A stretch of 64,000 nucleotides of DNA from Glossina fuscipes. Taxonomy: Eukaryota > Arthropoda > Insecta > Diptera > Glossinidae. Position numbers and translations under genes: made by a program. The notes under the pieces were generated by a model. It saw only the letters and a program-made list of their open reading frames with translations. It was not told the origin of the DNA and did not search any database. This document shows positions 1-11,118 of this stretch, one piece after another (the stretch's first letter is position 1; each line of letters opens with the position of its first letter). The DNA lies in NCBI RefSeq assembly GCF_014805625.2, contig NW_023998414.1, positions 9,888,282-9,952,281 of the forward strand, given 5' to 3'.

Positions 1-470
1 GAAGAAGACGATGCCAAACGTGAATGGGCCAAAGCAAGCGAGGCGAAAACTCATTAGGAGTGTAGCCTACGTGCAAACGATTTATACCGCAACCGTCTAA
101 GCAGAGAAGGTATTACAAAGTAAACATCTTCTGCGAAAGCTGGAAATGGTTCAAAGTCTGCGCATGCTGAGAATGACATCGGCCTACCACACAGTTTCGA
201 ACGGCAGCGGTTGCACTCTTGGCAGGAATATTACCAAACGAGCTATTACTGAAGGAGGAGTTATGTGTCCATAGCGGCAAAAAAGAAGGAACTATTGGCG
301 AAGGAAGTTACAGTGATGTTTGCAGACTTAAGGCTGCTATCTGGCCGATCATGTTGACGGAACGGCAGTAGCGTTAGGAAAACGACTCAACCCTCATTCC
401 AAACATAGAATAATGGGTAGGAAAGAGACACGAAGAATGGCGGGATGATACAATGAGAATCAACAATCCA
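1..470 (+). pseudogene. Decayed C-terminal end of a LINE (R1/LOA/I-like) reverse transcriptase ORF
   Basis: Reading from base 2 the translation includes MPNVNGPKQARRKL followed by a hydrophobic stretch, and later SLRMLRMTSAYHTVS. These resemble the segments after the reverse transcriptase core in R1/LOA/I-type LINEs. A TAA at 98-100 interrupts this frame. Near base 203 the similarity moves to another frame (204-371), with a stretch reading ALLAGILPNELLLKEEL, which ends at TAG 369-371. A third frame near 430-470 reads RHEEWRDD, like the tryptophan-containing block that follows in such ORFs. Three frames and two stops show a dead copy. The fragment enters from the left window edge, so most of the ORF lies outside. 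The LINE group is inferred from recalled motif shapes; clade assignment is uncertain. Confidence 0.7.
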
Positions 471-2420
471 TAGGCGTTCCTAAAAAAAAGAAAAGTTATC
501 TCTTACGTTCAAAAGCAGTTATAGGGAAAGGGATTGGAAAAGTTGTTCGATCCGGCCGAAAACGCGTTGGACGGTGAAGTTAATCTTTTCTTAACCCAAT
601 TTTTCCCTACTCATTAAAATTTTTGGCAATTATTTGCATCGTTTTAAAATGCGAGCAGATAACGCATGCAACCTCAGCGGCTTGAATGACTATTACTTGA
701 ACTGTCTTCTACAATTTAATTTCTGCTGAACTTAAGCTTAGGCGTTAAAAATGAAACTAGAAAGAGGAACGGCAAAAAAATAGGAAATAGGAAAGGATGT
801 GAAATAAAATGAAAAGAAAACGGGAAATATGTTAACTGCTGCCGTAAATGTTTCATAAAACATAAGAAGACTATTTCCGCATGAAACGAATTCTGATTAT
901 CCGTCAAGTAAATTAAATTTAGAAAAAAAAATTTGAGATTTTCGTTTCTCTCTTTTGCAGTTCGATGTATGTGTCAATGAAAGGTAAAATAAATCGAAAC
1001 GCAACGTAACATAGCTTGAAGTTTTTATTGAAAATATTCTTAAATTTTTTGCTTTATCGATTTTTTTCCGAATTTTTTAATTTGTTGTGCTTTAAATTAT
1101 TTTATTCATTATTATTTAATCTATATAGATCGGGCGAAGCGTGCAATTTTAACAATTCGACTAGCTAGACTAGGATGCTCAGATGGAGTGAACAAAATTG
1201 CCGAAGAATTTATAGGCAAGCAGAGTAATGGTTAGATGAACAAATGTAAGCACGAATATTGAGAGAAAAGAGTTGCAAATAATTAAATGGAAGAAAAGGA
1301 TAAACCAAAAAAGTCATAGAAAGCGAACGAAAAGATGGATGCACAGTTACATAAGGGGACATATGTTTAAGTAAGAAATAAACTCAGAATATCATACTAT
1401 TTAAGGAATTTTCATTTGTTTTATAAATGCACGGGCGGGCGTACACATAAATATATTTTGATACTAACACCGACATGAACAGATATATAAAAGTGCTTAC
1501 ATACGGTAGCGAGGAGCTATGTTAATACGTTAACTAGACGAATATGCATAGGTTTAGATCAACGTATAGAAGGACGGACGAAATTAATGCCCTACAACAT
1601 GATTGACAAATTAATTTATGAATGCGGAAATGAAATTAAATAAAATCAAAATCTCATATTGATGAAAAATTTTACATTAATTCACCTTCACTTCCTGAAG
1701 TTGATCAGACGACATATTTGATGATACAAACCGAATAAGGCTCATAGTTTACTTACAAGTTTGTGTAATGGATATGAAAAGTACATATTTTCAAGACAGC
1801 GTACGAAACTCGGGACAAAAAAATTCTGTTAAATATTCCCGCATATATGAGCACGGTTCGTAACATTAACAATCAAACAAAGCAGACGCAACGAGCGGAA
1901 AACGGAAATGAATCATTTTATTAGTTGACTACGCCTACAATTCTCTCATTTTCCATATTTCTTGTAGGTGAACGGCACAAACTGGCTTTTTTCCTTTTTC
2001 CATTATTCATTTGTTCTTTCTTTTTTTTTTTTGTTTTTCTTCTCGTCTTTTTTCTTTTCGCTTTCCCTAAAAGAGGCAAACTAAAGAGGGAAACTAAAGA
2101 GACTAAATAAACGTTTTTTAAATGCATAAGGAAATAAAATTTGCGCTGTTTTCTTTGGCGAAACTTGACAATTCAACTAATTTGTACATACTTTAGCAGA
2201 GTAAAAAATATATAAAATAACTTGAATAATAGCTGCTTTTACAATGCTAATGAATATCAAATACTAGCGTTTTTCCACTAAATATTTAAATAATGAGGCA
2301 GTAAGTTTGTGCCGTAGCACAGTAAAAATTTTATATGTCTTTTTCCCCTATATACCGTACGACTTACTGCTAACTTTTTACTTTTCTAACGTCTTAAGTT
2401 TTCATGTTAAAATTAGAAAA
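471..2420. other. AT-rich spacer, no gene seen
   Basis: I see no ORF with recognisable homology, no RNA gene and no clear mobile element here. The short open frames are rich in Phe, Lys and Leu from T- and A-rich tracts, for example the pyrimidine-rich stretch near 2017-2060. Confidence 0.6.
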
Positions 2421-2426
2421 AAGAAG

Positions 2427-2475
2427 GAGAGAGAGAGAGAGAGAGAGAGAGAAAACAAAAAAAAAAAAAAAAAAA
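2427..2475. repeat. (GA)n microsatellite followed by poly(A)
   Basis: A pure GA run at 2427-2452 passes into an A-rich run to about 2475. This is simple-sequence DNA; the Arg/Glu-rich translation across it is an artefact. Confidence 0.95.
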
Positions 2476-2852
2476 TAGAAATGAAAAAATATAAGAAAAT
2501 TGTGTACACATTCGCTTTAGGAGGAATTTCGAGTATCTAGCACTTGAAACCGAAATATTTCTTATCTCAACTCAGTTTCTTATATGCGCACTTCAATAAA
2601 GAGTTATGGCTAAGTGAACGCGGCGGACGAATGACATATAAATTAGAGGACAAAATGTACAAAGACAGGGAGACAGCTTAACGTACAAAACTCAGAGAAA
2701 AACAGACAGGTAAGCAGATTTATCGGCGAACATGTATGGATGGATTTATAATGCAATATACATAATAATGCAATGTTACGTGCCTTTGGAGAGAGAAACA
2801 GTGGGAGAGTAAATTTTAATAACTACCTGTAATGGTAGATATAGTTTTTTAA

Positions 2853-2853
2853 C

Positions 2854-2887
<34 letters not shown>

Positions 2888-2906
2888 TCTATATATCTAT
2901 ATATAT
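2853..2906. repeat. (TA)n microsatellite
   Basis: About 54 bp of alternating TA with scattered C interruptions. Confidence 0.95.
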
Positions 2907-3908
2907 TTTCATATATTTGCGTATTCCTAAAACTATGCTATAAATTTAATATTTGCGTTGCTTTACGATATTTTGATTAAATGCTAAGAGCTTGGAAGGA
3001 GAGGAAACAAGCAAAGCATTCACTTTAAAGTATATTTAATTAATTAACGGCAACGGCGGATATTTATCCCCTAAGGATAAATTGATTTTATATGTTTGAT
3101 AAAAATTACATTAAAAACGAAATGCGAAACGTTCGTCAATTGCGACAAGTTCTGTTTCCCCACAGACAAAGAAAACAATTTATATTTACGAACATATACG
3201 TGATAGATCGACATACAATACGTAATTAATGAACTGAATGAGAAAGTAAATAAAAATATTCCTATTTTACGTTTGCAAAAGTAATTCGATCCATCGCACA
3301 AGGGTAAAGCTTTTTATGTTGATTACACTTACTGGCATTTATTTGTATGCGCACTTACTTGTATCGTTTGATGTTCAGGAATGTTTTCAGCAACTTTTAT
3401 CATCGCATAAGGATACACAGGATATTCGATAGAATGGCTTTGGAAAAGAAAAAATAAAATAAAATAAATAAATTTTCCGAAAAATATTGATTTACTAATC
3501 AATCATCAACAAATACCAAAAAAAAAAATAAAATAAAAAAAAAATAAAAATAGTAAAGGTATCGAAAAAATTGTACCACAAAATGTTTTTCAAACCGCTT
3601 TGACACATACCATATGGACATTAAATTATCTGTGTTGAGATTAGTTGTCTTACAAAATCTTTCTGACGAAATTGAAGTTGCAGATAACTTGGATATTGAC
3701 GGTTGTACATTTCAAGTTTTAGGTTCATCTACAAGCTCTCCTTCAATCCATATCAAAGTGTCAGGAGATGGCCATCATTTGCGGCATTGCAAGTGTAACA
3801 CAAAATGATGCCAAAATGTCCTCTAACCTACATATTCCTACCGTTTTTAGCAAAGGAAGAATTTCCCTAGGTTTTATTAAAAGGCGGTGTAAAGAATTTA
3901 ACGGCACT
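2907..3908. other. AT-rich spacer, no gene assigned
   Basis: One 64-codon open frame at 3614-3808 (+) begins MDIKLSVLRLV and is not simple sequence, but I recognise no domain in it and it has no supporting context. A-rich tracts lie near 3521-3550. Nothing else stands out. Confidence 0.5.
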
Positions 3909-3930
3909 TATATATATATATATATATATA
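3909..3930. repeat. (TA)n microsatellite
   Basis: 22 bp of alternating TA immediately before a tRNA-like segment. Confidence 0.95.
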
Positions 3931-4005
3931 CAGCCGAAGGGTTGTAGTTTCGTCTCCTAGTTACTTTTGCTACCCTGAGCTCGAATCAGTGCAGAATCAA
4001 TTACT
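3931..4005 (+). mobile_element. Possible degenerate SINE head (tRNA-like), fragment
   Basis: An AGCCGAAGG box at 3932-3940 is followed 46 bp later by AGCTCGAATC (3978-3987), close to a Pol III B box. The AGCCGAAGG sequence and a similar 42-bp spacing to GGTTCGAATC occur in the clear SINE copy at 28.9 kb. No body of either SINE family can be followed downstream, so this may be a truncated copy or chance. Confidence 0.3.
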
Positions 4006-5149
4006 CTTATTTGCATTATGTAGTCTGCGATGGGATCGAAACGTAAGGCCCCCATTCTACGAACAGAGATTGTTTTTAATTCAACTAACGTCTCTAGCAA
4101 AAATCAGGGTTAATGTTAAAAGTTTTGCTTTTAAAGAAGCTTATCAAAGGCAAGACAGTATCCCCATTCTCACTAGGCGCGACTCACTTTGACGTTTCGT
4201 CAAGGGCATCAATATACTATAAGCCCATTAGATTAACTCAATATCGCACATGTTATGAGCTAAAAAATTTGACGAGGTCGTATCATAAATTCTACTTGGC
4301 ACATAGCCCTGAAACTGTTAAACGAAATCTTCTCAGGAGCTAACCTGATGGACTGGTCGCCTGACAACAACACATAATCTTATATAATGGATAGTATATC
4401 TCTCTCTCTCTCTCTCAGTTCCATGTAAGTAGCCAGTGCATATTTATGCCCTTACACTTATGAAAGTTAATTTATTGTAAACTTGGTTAGGTTTATCTAA
4501 ATTTAATTGGTAGCGAACCTCGCTTCAAGTTCCTACGATTGCTCTATCTTAATTTTATCTCTTATTATTGCGACAGAGTCTATAAGTTGGTGCATCAATT
4601 TTAACTTCTTGATGCCTAAATTATAACTTTTGATACCGTATGTTACCGTTAAAGGCTGTGTACTTATATCCTTTTTTTATTTCTTCTTATTAGAGCTACG
4701 GAAATGATTAAGTCTGTACGGGGTAAGAAGGTAGTAATGAAACCGGTTTTGCGAGATTTTGGCGCGAAAATGTTAGTCTTGAAGATGAAGAATGTTCGTA
4801 TACATGTGTTCGTCCTCAGCAAAAGCAATCGAGGAAGTAACGCTTCAACTTGGGCAACAAACTTCTGATTGCGGGACTATTCTACACACCTGTCTTTGTT
4901 TTCTGATTACCTCAGCTTCAGATGAGATGCAATCATATTTACTAGATTAGCAGTCCCGCAAAGTTAAAGATATGCAAAAATGGGTCGATGACCATATCGC
5001 CTAGAAACTACTCGTCACACTAAAATCACTGAAATATATAAAGCATTTGTTGGAATGTTATAAGATTTTGATACGTATCGTTTGAAGGCGGTTATAATTA
5101 TTAGTCATCATATGAGTTTGTCAACGGCATTTACCCAATCCATATATAA
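4006..5149. other. Spacer with a short (CT)n run; no gene seen
   Basis: Contains a (TC)n run at 4400-4416. The open frames at 3989-4192 and 4113-4343 show no recognisable domain. A stretch around 4700-4990 is slightly less AT-rich but gives no interpretable protein in either orientation. Confidence 0.5.
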
Positions 5150-5290
5150 AAGAAGACGGACAGACAAACAGACAGAGCAGCTTAAATAGGTTAAGAAAGT
5201 GATTTTGATTGTATTAGTGGCAATGTAAAGGTGACTCTACCTCAAGTCCTTCTGGTCTGGTTTTCGGTATAAAGACATATAATGCAATCT
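5150..5290 (+). repeat. Dispersed repeat family X, partial copy
   Basis: Contains the GACGGACAGACAAACAGACAG block typical of this family. About 70 bp later comes a CTCAAGTCCTTCTGGTC block that aligns with CTCAAGTCTTTCTTCGT at 32.0 kb and with equivalent blocks in the other copies. It is plus oriented and both ends are eroded. Confidence 0.6.
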
Positions 5291-5639
5291 GAATATAGTT
5301 TCGCTTTAGTTACCGTTACTTTTCTAAAGAATTAGTACTTAACAGACCAAAGCCGTGCGAAAAAATAATAAAACTACATAAGGTTTATAACTACAACGTT
5401 GTTCTTTTAGATCACGTAATAAAGCATCCATTTCGTGTTCAAATAATTCGTTCATCTTCATTTTTATAACTATAAGTACATTAAATATTTACTTGAGTCA
5501 TTCGCTTAAAATAATCATTATCACTAGCTGTTCACTTACATGACTTAATTGATTGCTATGAAAACAAAACTGATATTAAGCAAAATTAATATAACGGACA
5601 ACTAATTAATAAAATTACAAGTTTAGTTCCGACAATTGT

Positions 5640-5790
5640 AATATTGAAGAAGTGCTACATTCTAAAAGGTCAGTTCAGGCGCATAAAAATCGAGTAAAGG
5701 GATTAGCTGACGCAAGTCGACAAATAACAATTCGTAAGATCGCTGAGACATCACGTTTATCGGATTCGAGTGTTCATAATAACGTATTTA
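5640..5790 (+). pseudogene. Mariner transposase N-terminal (helix-turn-helix) remnant
   Basis: One frame from 5640 reads through KNRVKGLADASRQITIRKIA and then ETSRLSDSSVHNN. This fits the second helix-turn-helix of mariner transposases: a spacer residue block, an Arg-x-Ile-Thr-x-Arg strand into helix 1, and a Ser-x-x-x-Val-His-x-x recognition helix. No catalytic domain follows; an A-rich run begins at about 5798. It is a short remnant, probably internally deleted, not a functional gene. Confidence 0.6.
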
Positions 5791-5954
5791 TCGTTTATAA
5801 AAAAAATAAAAAAAATTGTCTTTCGTTTTGACCAAATAAAATAAAAAAATGAAACGACTTTCCGAACAACCCAATAGTTTTTCTTTTAAATAGAAAAATT
5901 ACAGCAACAGCTGTTTAACTAATAAAGTCGTGCCGTATGCAAACTCTTATAATA

Positions 5955-5957
<3 letters not shown>

Positions 5958-5986
<29 letters not shown>

Positions 5987-6394
5987 CAAATTCTAAGCGT
6001 ATAGTTGCAGTAGCGTGCCATTAACTTAAGTGGCGTTTTTTCGGAATTCAACACACAGTTTTTATTGTTCCTCGTCTCCTCTCGTTTACGTTTGTTCTCT
6101 TTCTCCTTCTCTTTTTTTTTTTTTTTTTTTTTTTTGATTTGTCTTTTTCATTTTTCGTATAGAACGTGGAATTTCAACGAGTGCACAGTTTTGTCTATTG
6201 CCTAATGTTGTACACTATTGAACGGGTATAAAAAGGAGAAGGTGTGTAGAGGCCTTTTCGTTTTTTTTTTTTTTTTTTTTTTTGTCTCCTCGTCTCTTAT
6301 TTATTTATTTATTTTTTAATAATTCGCCTTACAACTGTCAGCATCATTAAGCATTTTTTCTTACGTGTCAGTTTGGTTGCTTTTTTTTTTTTTT
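5958..6394. repeat. Cluster of long homopolymer tracts
   Basis: Within 440 bp there are poly(A) at 5958-5986 (29, broken only at the end), poly(T) at 6112-6135 (24), poly(T) at 6261-6283 (23) and poly(T) at 6381-6394 (14). The bases between are CT-rich. Poly(T) tracts may be tails of retroposed copies on the minus strand, but no body is recognisable. Confidence 0.9.
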
Positions 6395-6494
6395 CGATTT
6401 GAGATGAATGTATGTAATGCGCAAAGATTTTTCAACTCATTTATGCCATTCATTCGTTCGTGAATATCTTCCTGCGTACATGTGTATATATTGG

Positions 6495-6497
<3 letters not shown>

Positions 6498-6539
<42 letters not shown>
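6498..6539. repeat. (CA)n microsatellite
   Basis: About 42 bp of alternating AC, pure over its length. His/Thr and Cys/Val repeats in the translations are artefacts. Confidence 0.97.
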
Positions 6540-6540
<1 letters not shown>

Positions 6541-7329
6541 AGCAATCAAGTAAATATGTTTATCAGTGTATTTGTGTATTTGATTCCTGAAGATGTTGCT
6601 GCAATATGACTGAATATGCATTTGTACCGTTAGTACGTGTAACATATGTTTCATTTCCGCAGTTTTCCTTTATTCCCTCTCAACTCGCTCGTTTTGCTCC
6701 TTTTTTGTTATTTTGCCTTTGCTTAGTACATAGATATATAGAGAAATGTATAGAAAAAATGTTTGTAAATATACACGATTGAGTTTATGTGTATGTGTGT
6801 GTTCGGAATTGTAAGTTAACGATAGAAAAGGAGTTGAGTGAACATTAAAACGAAATACTTGTAATGTGTTGGCCGTAAACGCAAAAAATAAACAACAACA
6901 CATATATATACATATATATATATATATCCGTACACATACGTACGGTAGTCCAATGAAGTCTACACACAGTATGCAAAATTGTATTTATTGGTTTTGGATC
7001 AGAAAAAATATATTTCTTAAGAATCAAAAATTTGTATTAAATAACGCTTCGTGTTTAACAATTTTAACTTAAGGTAAAGTTATAAGCAAAAGTTCAAATT
7101 TAATTTCATAAAAAACACAAAACACTCTACATGCAGCGAAAACATATCATTAGAAGAAGATTCGATAAAAACAAAAAAGCATCTTTTACATCTTCGCACA
7201 TTTAAATAATATTTTATCAATTAAGGTGAACTGACTTTTTTTATTCATTACCTTTCCTAAAATGTTACAAACTATGAAGAAAAACATGAAAAAACTTCCC
7301 CCAATAAAGGGGGAAAGAAGTCGAACAGT
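6540..7329. other. AT-rich spacer with TA/CA simple sequence
   Basis: Holds a TA-rich run at 6898-6928. No gene or mobile element recognised. Confidence 0.55.
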
Positions 7330-7884
7330 TCGAAATGCTTTAAGATTCAACGATTTTCATAGCCATTCATAGAAATGTACCCACAAGCCATGACTGACCA
7401 TCCACGATGCTTTTCACCTGGATAGCTAATAGATTTTGAATTTCCTCCTTATTGTTTGTTTGCTATCGCATCCGAATATAGCAAACGTACTTAGCGATCG
7501 GTTTTCCAAAAAAATTTATAGCAATCATTTTTATGGAGTTTTGCAACTCGAGGCATTTTATCATATTAACTTCGCTTAAAAATGGTTGCGGCACTTAAAA
7601 CGTTTCGCAGACTTTCGCTATTTACACTAATTAGGTTATATTTTTCTAGCTATTTTGCAATATCATTAGCACTCGTTTTAAGTTCGTTTGTTACAATATT
7701 GGTACACATTCCGGTTGGCCGGGATCGGTACTTATTTTCTATAGTATTTGTGTGATTGTAACTTTTTATGGTAGTTGTTGAAAAGTATAGCACGACTAAG
7801 TCCAATTATTTTTGCTATTTCTTCGTACGATTTTTCCTCACTTCTCAACTTTATAATCACATATCTAAGCCTTTGAGGAGAAGA
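7330..7884 (-). pseudogene. Tc1-like transposase pseudogene
   Basis: On the minus strand the N-terminal DNA-binding helix region reads SPQRLRYVIIKLRSEEKSY then EEIAKIIGLSRA (7881 down to about 7780). Weaker matches follow: LKTSANDIAK with a stop (7657-7685), PRVAKLHKNDCYKF (7513-7556) and GWSVMACGY (7377-7403). The last corresponds to the conserved Gly-x-Ser-Val-Met-x-Trp/Cys-Gly block between the first two catalytic acids of Tc1 transposases. Their order and spacing match that family, but stops and frame changes separate them and no intact catalytic triad is visible. This is a decayed copy; family membership is inferred from motif order. Confidence 0.68.
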
Positions 7885-8069
7885 AGTGAAGAAACTCACT
7901 TTAATTGATAAATTATTATACAAATGTACGAGAACAAGTACAAAAACTAAATACCGTTCACTAAAGATGTTTTGTTTTCTTTCAAATCTTCCAGTTACAT
8001 ATTCTCGCTGTACGTAGATCTTTTTTGTGATTTTTATGAGATTAAAATCGAATAACTTCATCTTAAACG

Positions 8070-8822
8070 AAAACAAGTAAGAAAGTTATATTCGGCAGGG
8101 GCCGAATATATCTCGCATAACCACCACAATGTTTTTCGCGTTCTTCTCTTCAAGTTCTTTTGTTTGATACCTATATCGTTGGAATTATTGAGAAAAAACG
8201 TAATCGCGTTCTCTACGAAATTCGTTTTAGAATTAATCCATTTTTAGGCAGATAATACATCTTTATTTGAGGAGTGCACAAAGTGTTACTACTTTCGGTC
8301 TTATTCGGTCTTATTTGCCTTATCATAAATAAGCATAAAATCTCAAGAAAGCGAAAAAAAAAGAAAAAACAGAATTTAATTACTTGTAAACTTGCGTGAG
8401 CATGACAGATGTTTTCCATATTTAGAGGTAACAAGTAGAGTGCTTCGTAAAGTAAATATGGAAAATTTCAGTCTTCTAGCTTTTATACATTGCGAGTAAC
8501 GAGCAAAAAGCCACAAATTTTTGTTAAAAAAACGTAGTTGCGTTCAGTTTACGGAGCACTGCGCGCTTCTGCTCTGACAGATTTCGCCCATTTTTAACAC
8601 CAATCTGCGTGCAAAACCTTCCAATGTTTCCACCCAATTTGAAGTCGATATCGTCATGTTTGCGAACAGGAGAGCGCCAACAACAAATACCATACTAAGG
8701 GACAGACATGGCTAAATCATCTCAGTATTTTACGCAGATCAAAATTATATAGACTTTCTAGCGTCTCTCAATCCTCCTTTTGGGTGTTACATACATTGTA
8801 CAGTGGTGGGTATAAAAAAATC
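8070..8822 (+). repeat. Dispersed repeat family X, longest copy
   Basis: The left end reads AACAAGTAAGAAAG and then a perfect 10-bp stem, TATATTCGGC (8087-8096) and GCCGAATATA (8101-8110), around AGGG. The right half (8535-8822) aligns with the minus strand of 44.86-45.23 kb. Shared blocks include GTTGCGTTCAGTTTA, CCAATCTGCGTG, GAGCGCCAACAACAAA, GACAGACATGGC and a TTTTGGGTGTT block, with a GGGTATAAAAA-like right end. I recall this arrangement from many higher-fly genomes, where it is non-coding. The open frames inside are incidental. The middle (8130-8535) was not compared base by base. Confidence 0.7.
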
Positions 8823-10065
8823 GTATAGTGTAAGAAATGTATTTTCTGATCCCGAATCCATAAAAGCGGTTTTTCATAAGGCAAACCGCAATTTTCGGTA
8901 CTGTATGCAGATTTTATTGAACTACTGCTTATGTACGAACTAAAACTAAACTTAAGCATATTTAAAATGAAATGTTTACATAGTATATTTATAAAAAAGA
9001 GAGACTCGAGAAAATCGGTATTAGACGAATCTCAAGCACGTATGAATGCTGAACAAATTAATGGCTTGATTGATTGTCATGTGGATCCGATATAGTTTAG
9101 TAGTAGAGGGGTCTCTCCTAAATTAATCAGTTAATCCGGCAAATGCTTCCTTTTTATTTTTGTGATAATTATTTTAGAGCACATTTTCAACTTACTAATG
9201 AATAAACTTAACACGTTTTCCCCCAGTGTAGTTTTGCTTTCTTACACTCTTTTTTTTTTTTTTTCTGAACTAAATAGTTTTTGATGTTTATTTTTTTTTC
9301 TTTTTTTTTTTCTTTTTCGTAAAGTTTTAGTATTCGTTAAATGATGGGTTTTTAAATCATTTATAATGATGTAAACTATTAAGTGATGAAGAAGCAAGTG
9401 ATGAAATCATTTCCCGCTGCAAGTTTACGTCTCGTTTTAATCTTACAATGAAATAAAATTATTTTGCAGCGAGAGTATACAAGTGACACCAGCAGTCAAT
9501 CCTCTTAAGAGCAATAAAATATAAGGAAATTGTTTTCATGCACTGAAGAATATTGAATCGTAATAATAATGACGAATACCTATGAGATTTATGTGTTTAA
9601 TAAGCATTTATATATAGCTATACATATATATTATTTAATTGTTAGTGCTATTTAGATTACTTAGCTCTAAGAGGCAGTCAAAATGTTTAATTCAAATTTG
9701 TAAGTCGTCAGAACGGGCCTATTGCTTAAGTAGAGGATAATTGTTGTTCTGCAAAATAATCGAAAGAGGAAAGAATTGGGCCGAAGCTCGTTTGCAAAAG
9801 CGTATTAAAACTCGTCATCTCCTTCTTATCAATCATTTTTTTTTTTTACAATCATTTCATTTCTTCTTTGAAAGAATGTCTATTTGAAATTAAATATTAG
9901 ATGAGCTCAACAAAAATGTATGCAGTCCAGCAAAGTTCAGCGGGGAATAAGAACGTTCTTCTGTAAAGATTGAAGATCATATAAAAATAATCCACGTTCC
10001 TAGCATTTACTCTTGCCTTCGTTTTTAAACAGTTTCTTCAGTTGTTACGCCAGACTTATAAATAT
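8823..10065. other. AT-rich spacer, no gene seen
   Basis: Poly(T)-rich stretches lie near 9249-9320 and 9837-9848. Nothing coding or mobile is recognisable. Confidence 0.55.
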
Positions 10066-10069
10066 TTTA

Positions 10070-10695
10070 AAATAGTAGCAGCAGCGCTAGTGTAATACTA
10101 ATGGCATTAAGAAAAGCGATTGTAGCAACAACGGTACTATTAGTAATAATATTAGCCTAATTAGTAGCAGGAATAGTAGCACTGGCGGCTGTAGTGAGAG
10201 TAGCATAGTGGTGTTAATAGCGTTAGTAATATTTGCAGTACTAGTTGCAGTACTAGTTGACACAAGCCAAGTAATAGTAGTGATAGTGGTTGTGATGTAT
10301 TAGTTGTAATGTTATTATTATCAGTAATTGAATTGTAGTAGTGATGACCGTAGTGAAAGAAATAGTAGTAACAGCGTTAATAGTAATAGTAACACTAACA
10401 GCAGTAATAGTAGCAACATTGATAGTAGTAGCAGTGGGTCTATTAGCAGTAGTGTTATTATTATTAATAGTACAAGTGGTAATGAGGGTGGTAATAACGG
10501 TGGTCGTAGTAGTAGTGGCAGCTATGTTATTATTATTATTAACAGTAGCATTAATAATGATGGCCGTAGTAGTGAACCTAATATTAGTAATACTCTTAGT
10601 AAGAGTAATAGTCAATATTACTATTAATAAAAACGGAAACATTATAACGTTGTTGTTGTTTATCGCTAGCAATTACAATAGTAGTGGTAGTCATA
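10070..10695. repeat. Long degenerate trinucleotide tract (GTA/ATA/GTT units)
   Basis: For about 620 bp the sequence is built from imperfect three-base steps such as GTAGTAATA, TAGTAGCAG and ATTATTATT, on one phase. The periodicity opens long frames on both strands (Ser/Asn-rich and Val/Ile-rich on plus, Thr/Ile-rich on minus). These are low complexity and opposed to each other, so I do not call them genes. Confidence 0.85.
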
Positions 10696-11118
10696 ATTGG
10701 AAATGCAATCTTTAAAACACGAAAATCTTGACAACTAACTCCTTGACGCGCTAGCTCTCACACAATTCAAGATTCATTATTGTTTGTGTTGAGGCGGTTC
10801 CAATAGAGATATAGAGGCGGTTCTGTCGGACTCTTGGTCGGTAATACGTTAAGAGTCTACCCGTAATAAGAATGAAAACATAATAGTTATGGCGACCGTC
10901 GAATAAAGGTTTTCGCACTTTCTAGAATTCCAAGAAAATATTTCCTTGATAGACTAAGGGATAGGTCTATGTCTACCTGAAACATCGTTTCAGTAATTAT
11001 TTCCTTATATCAAAAAACGAATCGTTTCAATTATTTCTGTGGCGAAAAGTGCATCAATGATTGCTGGTGTATAACTGAGCTGGTGCTCGTAACTGAAGCA
11101 AGTATTTCCATAATAAAT
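10696..11118. other. Spacer, nothing recognised
   Basis: Two GAGGCGGTTC motifs occur at about 10790-10830 within a region of ordinary composition. No gene or repeat copy is identified. Confidence 0.5.

Noticed and set aside
10253..10715. Overlapping 99-139 codon open frames on both strands
   Set aside because: They arise from three-base periodic low-complexity sequence and oppose each other; no domain.
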